A stretch of 64,000 bases of DNA, taken from NCBI RefSeq assembly GCF_027889715.1, contig NZ_JAPJZH010000006.1, positions 238,882-302,881 on the forward strand. The letters are read 5' to 3'. Of the stretch, positions 54,801-61,237 are shown piece by piece. This DNA comes from Allohoeflea poritis. Its GTDB lineage: Bacteria; Pseudomonadota; Alphaproteobacteria; Rhizobiales; Rhizobiaceae. The position numbers were made by a program, and so were the translations under genes. Numbering within the stretch: position 1 is the first letter of the stretch; every line of letters begins with the position of its first letter. The notes beneath the pieces are model-generated. The model was not told where the DNA came from. It ran no database searches and was given only the letters and a program-made list of their open reading frames with translations.

Positions 54801-54997
54801 TGGGTTTCCGACTGCTCACGATGCAGGGTGCGGCCCTGGGCCAACGTTTCGTCTTCGAATTCCCTTCGGAGGTCGAGCGTCGCCCATCCGAGTTCAGCGA
54901 ACAGCTGCACCGCCGGCTTCTGCACCAGCGCATGCTCGGAGAAACCGGAATGATCGGGGTCCGGCTGCTTGTAGAGTATGTCCGGCGGCTCACTCAT
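51806..54997 (-). CDS. hsdR: Type I restriction enzyme R subunit HsdR
   Basis: 1063 aa ATP-dependent translocase/endonuclease subunit. The N-terminal nuclease domain has the PD-(D/E)XK pattern: Asp in RADLIGFVNGMPLLFIELKG (about residues 160-180). The motor has Walker A FWHTQGSGKSLSM (about 305-318), DEAH box VIVDEAHRSQY, motif III FTGTPLL and motif VI-like QTIARANRTSEGKSAGLIVDYVG. The C-terminal helical part attaches to the methylase core. It follows hsdS by 6 bp. All motifs are intact, so the subunit appears functional. Confidence 0.96.
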   Translation of the reverse strand: MSEPPDILYKQPDPDHSGFSEHALVQKPAVQLFAELGWATLDLRREFEDETLAQGRTLHREQSETQGWYPREWWLPDRLRAALARLNADLDGDALEQAYREITRPRIGLSPYAANREVMALLRDGVPVSTRNARGEAETQTARVIDWRAIDANDFLLAEEVWFGTELHSRRADLIGFVNGMPLLFIELKGMQVNVQRAFTGNLTDYKDTIPHAFHGNGFVLLSNGSDTRIGASHAPWRFFRQWKRLDEDEPGQISLERAIRAACTPAALLDMVENFTVFQDEKNGLAKKIAQNHQKIGVNRAIANLDKREENDGKIGVFWHTQGSGKSLSMVFFARKALRKMRGGMTFVIVTDRTELDDQIARTFAECGLLEKQTDAAQAQTRKHLLQLLEGNERFMFTLIQKFASEDKLEPLGVISDRDDIVVIVDEAHRSQYATFAANMRSALPNASFIGFTGTPLLAGEEKTREVFGNYVSVYDFAQSVEDGATVPLYYENRIPELQLKVDDLNERLGELLDDADLDEEQEKALERRMGRQYHVITRDDRLEKIAEDVVKHFPARGYRGKGMFVAIDKATALRMHEKVQKRWNAEIERLEALTSPTEEETDRLKYMRETEMAVIVSQSQNEIADLEKFGIDIRPHRKRILDEDLDDRFKADEDPLRLIFVCAMWITGFDVPTCSTVYLDKPMRNHTLMQTIARANRTSEGKSAGLIVDYVGIFRKLQEALEIYVTPRTDDKPPIEDKGELIAEFLKALDEVEKFASFHGADLSAIRTSRGFDRQAAIDKARDALNLRDDVVKTFTAHEKHVWGLFTAALPDKRARAEQARAIVLRFVAKCLKADRGQVDISDIENAIQDLLDDVIEGVQISAAIRQDDDATGRVDLSKIDIDKLRAEKEDEAIATRAQKLRTAVGAKVKAMAARNPIRSTLVAKFEALVAEYNTGNMEAEEFVNRLLDFLSTLDDEERRNVREGLAEEELAIFDLLTNPGPELSEDEREVVKRVAGDVLHRVKTEVEALDWQLREKARAAVRAKIREALDALPASYEESMWNRKVERTYDWIMQSAAEQD

Positions 54998-55003
54998 CCA
55001 CGC

Positions 55004-56227
55004 CTATCCCGCCGCTGCGGTGTTCAGCGTAGCCGCTTCGGAGACATCGACCTGGCCGGAAATTAGGCGCGGGAGGAGGAGATCGCGGGTAGCACGGAGG
55101 TTAATTGTCGTATGCGCGAGAGCAAATATCAAATCCATGATCGGAGTGACGATAAGATCAAATTCATTGAGAATATTTTTAGAGGGCAACACAATGGGTA
55201 AGCTGAGTACGGCTCGTTGATTCAGTCCGGGTTGCGCTGCGTTAGTGTTTTTTCCGCGAATTGTTTGTTGCATGAAGCTCTGCGAGAGCCAGAAATACAA
55301 AAAAGACGGGCTAATTCTGTTCGAACGTAACAAAAATACGTGCTCGTTAACCGCGCACTCTTTGTGGGGGTATCCACTCCACGCCATGGCTAAGCGGCCT
55401 ATGTGAGCCCCGTCTTTGTACATCATCACATCGCCATGACGTAATTTGCCCTTAGACATTTTGTCAAAAAAAGATCTAGGGATTAGCTTCTCCTTGCCGA
55501 AATCATGCTTCGCCAAACCATTGATGTTTTCAGCGCCTATGCTTGGAACCTCTCCGTCGCCGGCGATGCCTCCCTTTGGGCGCCGACCACTCTGTATTTC
55601 AACACACGCAGTCTCCAATGTTGCTGTTGGGAAATTGGCTTCCCTGAGCGTTTCCTCAAATACCCTGCGGCCCATTTCTTCAAGGATGGCAATGCGGCGC
55701 TCGTTGACCGCGATCAGATCGTCATAGGCCGACAAAATCCCCGCAATCCGCTTTTGGATGGGCAGGGGTGGCGTTTTGACCGTCAGGCTACTGAAGGCTG
55801 ACTTGTTCAAGATCGGTGTCCTGACCCCTGTGGAAGAGCCAAGTGAAAGGAGTTCGTCTTTGCGAAGGCGCAGCGAATAGAACAGGAACGAAGGGTCGAC
55901 ATTCGCTCTGGGAACAATAGTGTTGATCTGCTGGTTGGTGAACGATGGGCGATCGGTCATGATGGCGTTGCCCATCTGCCAGCCAATGCAGGATACGCAG
56001 ACGGCTTCGGCGGGAACACGAATGCGCTTCAAAAGCTCCGCACCTTCGTCGGATAGACCACGACCGGTCTCACGCGCATACTTGCCCTGATGCATATCAC
56101 CAGGGGTTATGAATGGGAACTTGTCGCCGAAGTAACTAGGCTGGTCAGTTGAAGGCGTGCGACCGGTAAAGACATCTCCAAGGTCGCCAATTCTCACTTC
56201 AGGCCAATGTTCCATGACTACCATCAC
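55004..56227 (-). CDS. hsdS: Type I restriction-modification specificity subunit HsdS
   Basis: 407 aa DNA-recognition subunit. Two target-recognition domains start at WPEVRIGDLGDVFTGRTPS (about residue 8) and TLETACVEIQSGRRPKGG (about 203), each followed by a helical spacer; the central conserved helix is PPLPIQKRIAGILSAYDDLIAVNERRIAILEEMG. The second domain ends NLRATRDLLLPRLISGQVDV. The target sequence cannot be predicted. Its start overlaps hsdM by four bases. Confidence 0.94.
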   Translation of the reverse strand: MMVVMEHWPEVRIGDLGDVFTGRTPSTDQPSYFGDKFPFITPGDMHQGKYARETGRGLSDEGAELLKRIRVPAEAVCVSCIGWQMGNAIMTDRPSFTNQQINTIVPRANVDPSFLFYSLRLRKDELLSLGSSTGVRTPILNKSAFSSLTVKTPPLPIQKRIAGILSAYDDLIAVNERRIAILEEMGRRVFEETLREANFPTATLETACVEIQSGRRPKGGIAGDGEVPSIGAENINGLAKHDFGKEKLIPRSFFDKMSKGKLRHGDVMMYKDGAHIGRLAMAWSGYPHKECAVNEHVFLLRSNRISPSFLYFWLSQSFMQQTIRGKNTNAAQPGLNQRAVLSLPIVLPSKNILNEFDLIVTPIMDLIFALAHTTINLRATRDLLLPRLISGQVDVSEAATLNTAAAG

Positions 56228-57801
56228 GCCTCCAGAATATCGGCTACACTGCGGGCGATGGCAATATCCAGTTCGCGGGCCTCGGTGTTCAGCTCCTCAA
56301 GCTCCGCCTGCAATTCCGTCAGCCTTTCGCGGAAGTCGACGCCGTCATCCTCACGCTCCGTCACGCCGACATAGCGGCCCGGATTAAGCGACCAGCCTTG
56401 TTTTTCGATCTCCTCGCGCGATACCGCCCGGCAGAGGCCGGCAACATCGCGATAAACCAAGCCGTCCCCACCCTCGGCATCGAATCGCTCCTTTAGCCAG
56501 GCATCCGAAGCCCAGTTCAGTTCAGGATCGGTCTGCCTCCATAGCCGCACGATGTTGGCCAGCGCCTCGATCTGCCAGTCCTCGAAATCGCGAAATGCAC
56601 GCGTGACTTGCCGGAACATGTTGCGCGCATCGATGAACAGCACTTCACCTTCCCGTTCCGTCCCGATTTTGCCCTTGTCGTAGAACCACAACGTGCACGG
56701 CAAGGTAACGGTGGTGAACATATTCGGCCCCACCGCGGCGATCACATCCACGGCGCCGGTGTCAATTAGCTTCTTCCTGATCTCGGCTTCTGATCCGCGT
56801 GCATCAGAGGCCGAATTGGCCATGACGAAACCGGCCCGGCCTTCGTCGTTCAGCGCCGAGAAGAAAAGGCTGATCCAGAGATAGTTGGCATTGTCCGCCG
56901 TCGGCAGGCCGAAGGGGAAGCGGGCGTCAATGACCTCTTCGCCACGGACATCCTTTTTCAGCTTGGTCTTGTCCACTTTGTCTACATTGAATGGCGGATT
57001 GGCCATGACGAAATCAAACTTGCCGACGCTGTCATATGGGTCTTCGTAATAAGAGTTTGCCTCGCTTACTTGACCGCCTATGCCGTGCATCGCGAGGTTC
57101 ATCTTCATCAGCCGCAACGTCTCGCGGGTTTTCTCGATGCCGTAGACGGAGAGCGCCTTTCCAGGCTCGCGCCGGTGCCGCGCCACGAAGTCCGCTGAAT
57201 GTGCGAACATGCCGCCAGAGCCACAGGCAGGATCATAGACCCTACCTTCATATGGCTCGATGATTTCCACGATCAGCCGCACGATGGAAGACGGGGTGTA
57301 GAACTCACCGCCCTTCTCCATGGTCGCCTTCGCGAACTCGCCCATGAAATATTCATAGACTTGGCCGAATGTGTCGCCTGACAGATCAAGCGGTTCAAGC
57401 AACCGCAACAATTCCAGCAGCGTATCTTTCGGGATTTCGGCGAAGCTTTTCGGTAGAGCATCGGCGAGATCCGGGTTGTCGCGCTCGATCTGCTCCATTG
57501 CATTGTTCAATTCCTTGCCGAGATCAGCATCTTCGGGAAGCTGGTTGAGCCAATCGAAGCGAGATTGCGGTGTCAGATAGATGGCGCCATGCGCCTTGTA
57601 TTCATCCGGTCCCGGCCGAATACGCGACCCCGGCTTGGGTTTCAGTTTTTCCTCAACTTTCGCGAACCGGGTATCGGCGAATTTGAGAAAGAGAAGGCCC
57701 AATACCGGCCGCGAATACTCCGATGGCCGCAACCCCGAATTGGCCCGAAGTTCATCAGCCGTATCCCAAAGCCGCTTTTCGATCTCTTTCATGCTCATCA
57801 T
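56224..57801 (-). CDS. hsdM: Type I restriction-modification methyltransferase subunit HsdM
   Basis: 525 aa N6-adenine methyltransferase. The N-terminal helical domain MKEIEKRLWDTADELRANSGLRPSEYSRPVLGLLFLKF is standard. SAM motif VYDPACGSGGMFAHSADF (about residue 200) and catalytic NPPF in FDFVMANPPFNVDKVDK (about 275) are intact. Start chosen at the ATG at 57801, after GGAG; the next two in-frame Met codons (MMSM) are possible alternatives. Gene order is M-S-R, one operon running leftward. Confidence 0.95.
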   Translation of the reverse strand: MMSMKEIEKRLWDTADELRANSGLRPSEYSRPVLGLLFLKFADTRFAKVEEKLKPKPGSRIRPGPDEYKAHGAIYLTPQSRFDWLNQLPEDADLGKELNNAMEQIERDNPDLADALPKSFAEIPKDTLLELLRLLEPLDLSGDTFGQVYEYFMGEFAKATMEKGGEFYTPSSIVRLIVEIIEPYEGRVYDPACGSGGMFAHSADFVARHRREPGKALSVYGIEKTRETLRLMKMNLAMHGIGGQVSEANSYYEDPYDSVGKFDFVMANPPFNVDKVDKTKLKKDVRGEEVIDARFPFGLPTADNANYLWISLFFSALNDEGRAGFVMANSASDARGSEAEIRKKLIDTGAVDVIAAVGPNMFTTVTLPCTLWFYDKGKIGTEREGEVLFIDARNMFRQVTRAFRDFEDWQIEALANIVRLWRQTDPELNWASDAWLKERFDAEGGDGLVYRDVAGLCRAVSREEIEKQGWSLNPGRYVGVTEREDDGVDFRERLTELQAELEELNTEARELDIAIARSVADILEA

Positions 57802-57896
57802 GATAAAACGCCACTCCCCAACCACGTGAAGCAAGGATTAGTTGATTTCTTGAGCTGAAACCAGATGTTGTGGGGGTAAATGAGCTACCTATTGCC

Positions 57897-58013
57897 ATGC
57901 GTAACTCCCGGGCCCGTTGGTTCAAAGGCGCGTTTGCCAATCAAAACATCGTTTGCAAGCTGCGCGATCAAGCGACCGTCGATTTTCTCATTGAAGAATT
58001 TGATGTGGAATAA
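57897..58013 (+). pseudogene. Possible gene remnant at the right edge of the restriction island
   Basis: A 38-codon frame (MRNSRARWFKGAF... ending LIEEFDVE, stop TAA) whose coding frame is open further upstream to 57846. The composition looks like the C-terminus of a longer protein, but no start with a ribosome site is visible and no family is recognised. It may be the tail of a gene cut when the hsd island was acquired, or chance. Confidence 0.25.
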
Positions 58014-58076
58014 ATAACAGTCTCCACCCCCACCCCATGCTACCCTACAACCTCCACGCTAACCCCGGAGGTCCTC

Positions 58077-59303
58077 ATGGTCGGCAGACGCATCGTGATC
58101 CTTTGCGACGGAACGTCGAACGAGATCGAGTCGGACAGGACGAATGTGCTCAGGCTCTACGGGGCGCTGGAGAAGGATGACCGGCAGCTGGTCTTTTACG
58201 ATCCCGGCGTCGGCACGTTCGGGGCGGCGAATGCCTGGTCTTATACGTGGCGCAAGGCGCATGAGGTCTTCGGGCTCGCCACCGGCTGGGGGCTCGATCA
58301 CAATGTGAAGGAGGCCTACCGGTTCCTCGCCGAGACCTATGACGAGGGCGAGAAGGCGAAGACGCGCTCGGCTAAGAAGATACCCGCCCGGCCGGCGGAC
58401 GAGATCTATCTCTTCGGCTTCTCGCGCGGCGCCTATACGGCGCGGGTGCTCGCCGGCTTCATCCACGCGGTCGGGCTGATGCGGCCGATCAATCTGAACC
58501 TTTTAGACTATGCCTATGCGGCCTATAAATCGGTGAGCGACCGGACCGAGAACGAGAACCGCGACGAGCGCGACCCGACGCTCAACCCCTTCGCCGAGGT
58601 GCGGCTCTTCGAGCGCATCCTGCAGCCGCGGCGCCCGACGATCCGCTGCCTGGGGCTGTTCGACACGGTCGGCTCGGTGATCGAGCGCGGGCGCGGCATG
58701 CCAAGGCTGCGCACCCATGCCTTTACCAGGACGAACAAGAGCGTCGAGGCGGTGCGCCATGCCGTCGCCATCGATGAACTCCGCACCATGTTCCAGCCGC
58801 AGCTCTGGCCGGCGGGCGGCGACTATTGGGGCGGGCCCTTCAAAGGCGAGACCGTCAAGGAACAGGATGTCAAGGAGGTCTGGTTCTCGGGCGTGCATGG
58901 CGATGTCGGCGGCGGCTATCCGGAGGCGGCCTCGAAGCTCGCCAAGATCCCGCTCGACTGGATGATCGCCGAGACGAAGGCGCTGGGGCTCAAATACAAG
59001 CCCGACACGGTGGGCGAGATCGTGCTCGGCACGAATGCCCACAAGGACTATGTGAAGCCCGACCCGCTGGCAAAGCCGAACGAATCCATGAATGCGGTGT
59101 GGAAGCTGCTGGAATATGTGCCGCGGCGGGTCAAGCCCTTCCGGCCGACCGAGCGGGGCGCCTTCATGGGCTGGTATCTGCCGCAGGGCGAGCGGCGGAT
59201 CATCCCGGCGGGCGCTGCGATCCACAATTCCGTCTTCAAGCGGCGCGGCACGCCGAGCGATTATGACCAGCCGAACATTCCGGATGATCACACCGTCGTT
59301 TGA
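58077..59303 (+). CDS. DUF2235 alpha/beta-hydrolase (Tle1-like phospholipase family)
   Basis: 408 aa. GGAGG is 7 bp before the ATG. It starts RRIVILCDGTSNEIESDRTNV, the DUF2235 opening. The lipase elbow GFSRGAYTAR puts the nucleophile at Ser116; the acid is probably Asp in CLGLFDTVGS and the base His in WFSGVHGDVGGGY. DUF2235 domains occur in type VI secretion phospholipase effectors (Tle1) but also in stand-alone proteins. No immunity protein or T6SS gene lies nearby and no signal peptide is seen, so a cytoplasmic housekeeping or unknown hydrolase is as likely as an effector. Confidence 0.88.
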   Translation: MVGRRIVILCDGTSNEIESDRTNVLRLYGALEKDDRQLVFYDPGVGTFGAANAWSYTWRKAHEVFGLATGWGLDHNVKEAYRFLAETYDEGEKAKTRSAKKIPARPADEIYLFGFSRGAYTARVLAGFIHAVGLMRPINLNLLDYAYAAYKSVSDRTENENRDERDPTLNPFAEVRLFERILQPRRPTIRCLGLFDTVGSVIERGRGMPRLRTHAFTRTNKSVEAVRHAVAIDELRTMFQPQLWPAGGDYWGGPFKGETVKEQDVKEVWFSGVHGDVGGGYPEAASKLAKIPLDWMIAETKALGLKYKPDTVGEIVLGTNAHKDYVKPDPLAKPNESMNAVWKLLEYVPRRVKPFRPTERGAFMGWYLPQGERRIIPAGAAIHNSVFKRRGTPSDYDQPNIPDDHTVV

Positions 59304-59306
59304 GGC

Positions 59307-59711
59307 CTAACCGTTGGCTGCCGCGTAGTCTTCGTCCGACACATGCTCCAGCCAGGTGACGTTGGAGCCGTCCAGCGCCTCGTGGATGGCGATGTGGGCC
59401 ATGGCGTTGTTTTCCGTCGCGCCGTGCCAGTGTTTTTCGCCCGGCGCGATCCAGACCGTGTCGCCCGGCAGGATTTGACGAGCCGCCTCGCCCGCCTTCT
59501 GGACATAGCCGGCGCCGGAGACGACATGCAGCGTCTGGCCGAGCGGATGGGTGTGCCAGGCGGTGCGCGCGCCCGGCGCGAAACGGACAAGCAGCGCCCG
59601 CACGCGCGCCGGCTCGGGCGCGGAAACGATCGGGTCCATCGTCACGTCTCCGATGAAATAATCCGCGCTGCCGCTGTCGGTCGGGCGGGCGCCCGCCTTG
59701 AAGATCTCCAT
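59307..59711 (-). CDS. Cupin with manganese hydroxynitrile-lyase-type active site
   Basis: 134 aa single-cupin protein. Metal ligands fall at His53, His55, Gln59 (WHTHPLGQ) and His94 (GEKHWHG); the catalytic-pocket His96 and His106 are also present. These positions coincide with those known for the manganese cupin hydroxynitrile lyases such as the Granulicella tundricola enzyme, from memory of that literature. Many homologues are of unknown natural role, so cyanohydrin cleavage is a possibility only. It converges on the DUF2235 gene with a 3-bp gap. Confidence 0.8.
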   Translation of the reverse strand: MEIFKAGARPTDSGSADYFIGDVTMDPIVSAPEPARVRALLVRFAPGARTAWHTHPLGQTLHVVSGAGYVQKAGEAARQILPGDTVWIAPGEKHWHGATENNAMAHIAIHEALDGSNVTWLEHVSDEDYAAANG

Positions 59712-59782
59712 GCTCGCCTCGTTTCTGCTGATGGGGTTGCCCCGAGCCTACACAATCGCGCGGCGCCGCAACAGTGCGAGGC

Positions 59783-60349
59783 TCACTTGGCTTTTGTGCG
59801 GAAGCACAGCGCCAGCCAGACGATCAGCGCGAGTGACGCGAGGATCATCAGGAACTTCACGCTGGTGGCGGCGCTGGCCAGGCCGATTGCCCAGCCGCTG
59901 ATCCCGTCTCCCGCCAGGAAGCGGGCGAACTGCCTCAGATGGATGAGGTTTTCCGTCCAGTCGGCGATGACGGCAAGCGCCACCGGCGCAAGCAGGGCGG
60001 CGCGGTGGCGGCCGGCCCCGACGGTGCGGATCATCACCAGCATGATGATGGCGAGCACGCCGCCGTAAAGCAGCGGGAAGAGAAGATCCCATTGCAAGAA
60101 GGCGCGCTCGGCTTCCGGGCCGCCGGGCGTATCGGCAATCACCTGCCACACGGCCTCGGCTTTGGCTTCGCCGTAACCGGTGAGCCGCGCATATAGCGGC
60201 GAACAGATGTCGGCGGACTGTTCGATGGCGGATTCAACGACCGCGTATCCCGAGGCCGTCTTCATGAAGGAAATGCCGGCTAAGGATATCACCAGCCCGG
60301 ACCCGAGCAGCAGACCTGCCAGCACCACATTGCGGAGCTTTTTACCCAT
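59783..60349 (-). CDS. Small polytopic membrane protein, function unknown
   Basis: 188 aa from the ATG at 60349 (MGKKLRNVV). Four hydrophobic segments are seen at about residues 8-28, 83-103, 112-132 and 155-180. Between the first two is a soluble loop with AVVESAIEQSADICSPLYARLTGYGEAKAEAVWQ. The start overlaps the 3-prime end of the PPK2 gene by 8 bp, so it is co-expressed with it. Not assigned to a family. Confidence 0.7.
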   Translation of the reverse strand: MGKKLRNVVLAGLLLGSGLVISLAGISFMKTASGYAVVESAIEQSADICSPLYARLTGYGEAKAEAVWQVIADTPGGPEAERAFLQWDLLFPLLYGGVLAIIMLVMIRTVGAGRHRAALLAPVALAVIADWTENLIHLRQFARFLAGDGISGWAIGLASAATSVKFLMILASLALIVWLALCFRTKAK

Positions 60350-61175
60350 CCTTCTCGGCCTTGTGGTATTTCGCGCGGATCTCATCGATATCGACGCTGG
60401 GTTCCGGTGCCTTCATGTCCATTGCCCGCAGCGCCTCCAGGATGATCTTCGAGGCGGCAAGGTTGCGGAACCATTTGTGGTTGGACGGCAGCACGTACCA
60501 GGGCGCTTCCTTTGTCGAGCATTTGGTCAGCATTGCCTCGTAGGCCGCGACATAATCGTCCCACAATTCGCGTTCCGAATAATCGGATTCGGAGATTTTC
60601 CAGCGCCGCGCCGGATCGTCGAGCCGCCGCTTGAAGCGCTCGAGCTGCTCCTCTCTGGAGATGTAGAGGAAGAATTTGACGATGGAGACGCCGGCCTTCG
60701 TCAGGCCCTTCTCGAAGGCGTTGATCGCATCGTAGCGCATTTCCCAGACATGTTTCGGCGCCAGCTTGTGCACGCGCACGACCAGCACATCCTCATAATG
60801 CGAGCGGTTGAAGACCCCGACCTGGCCGAGGCCGGGCACCTTCTTGTGGATGCGCCACAGGAAATCATGGGCGAGCTCCTCATGCGAGGGCTGCTTGAAG
60901 CCGGTGACGGCCGTGCCCTGCGGGTTCATCGCCTGGATGACATGCCAGCACACGCCGTCCTTGCCGGCCGCGTCGATGCCCTGCAGGACCACGAGCAGCG
61001 CATGCTTCTTCTCGGCATAGAGAAGCTCCTGAAGCCGCGTGATCTCGCTCAGCGTCTCGCCGAGCTCCGGCATCGCCTTTTCATGGCTTTCGTGATGGCC
61101 GTGGAAGCCCGGATCGATATCGGCGAGGCTGACCTTGGCTCCCGGTCTGATCATCAGTTTCTCGCGATAATCCAT
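60342..61175 (-). CDS. Polyphosphate kinase 2 family protein
   Basis: 277 aa from the ATG at 61175 (MDYREKLMIRPG, with AGGAAAAGG upstream); the open frame before it is inside the intergenic repeat and the ATPase gene. PPK2 motifs: Walker A-like LQGIDAAGKDG (about residues 64-74), FKQPSHEELAHDFLWRIHKKVPGLGQVGVFNRSHYEDVLVVRVH with the Walker B-like Asp, and the lid region FFLYISREEQLERFKRRLDDPARRWKIS. It phosphorylates a nucleoside mono- or diphosphate from polyphosphate; the single-domain form cannot be assigned to class I, II or III with certainty. Confidence 0.9.
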   Translation of the reverse strand: MDYREKLMIRPGAKVSLADIDPGFHGHHESHEKAMPELGETLSEITRLQELLYAEKKHALLVVLQGIDAAGKDGVCWHVIQAMNPQGTAVTGFKQPSHEELAHDFLWRIHKKVPGLGQVGVFNRSHYEDVLVVRVHKLAPKHVWEMRYDAINAFEKGLTKAGVSIVKFFLYISREEQLERFKRRLDDPARRWKISESDYSERELWDDYVAAYEAMLTKCSTKEAPWYVLPSNHKWFRNLAASKIILEALRAMDMKAPEPSVDIDEIRAKYHKAEKDG

Positions 61176-61201
61176 CGCCTTTTCCTTTGTCGCTCGATTT
61201 G

Positions 61202-61228
61202 TCCGAAAACCGGCTCCCACTTTTCGGA
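61202..61228. repeat. Rhizobial REP-like palindrome between PPK2 and ATPase genes
   Basis: Arms TCCGAAAA (61202-61209) and TTTTCGGA (61221-61228) with an 11-base loop CCGGCTCCCAC. Sequences with the CCGAAAA...TTTTCGG form are widespread short intergenic repeats in Hyphomicrobiales (known from those genomes). It may also act as a processing or stabilising hairpin in the leftward transcript. Confidence 0.65.
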
Positions 61229-61237
61229 TCTCGCGGA

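Noticed and set aside
58077..59303. Type VI secretion effector call for the DUF2235 protein
   Set aside because: No secretion, VgrG, PAAR or immunity gene nearby, so only the hydrolase family is claimed.
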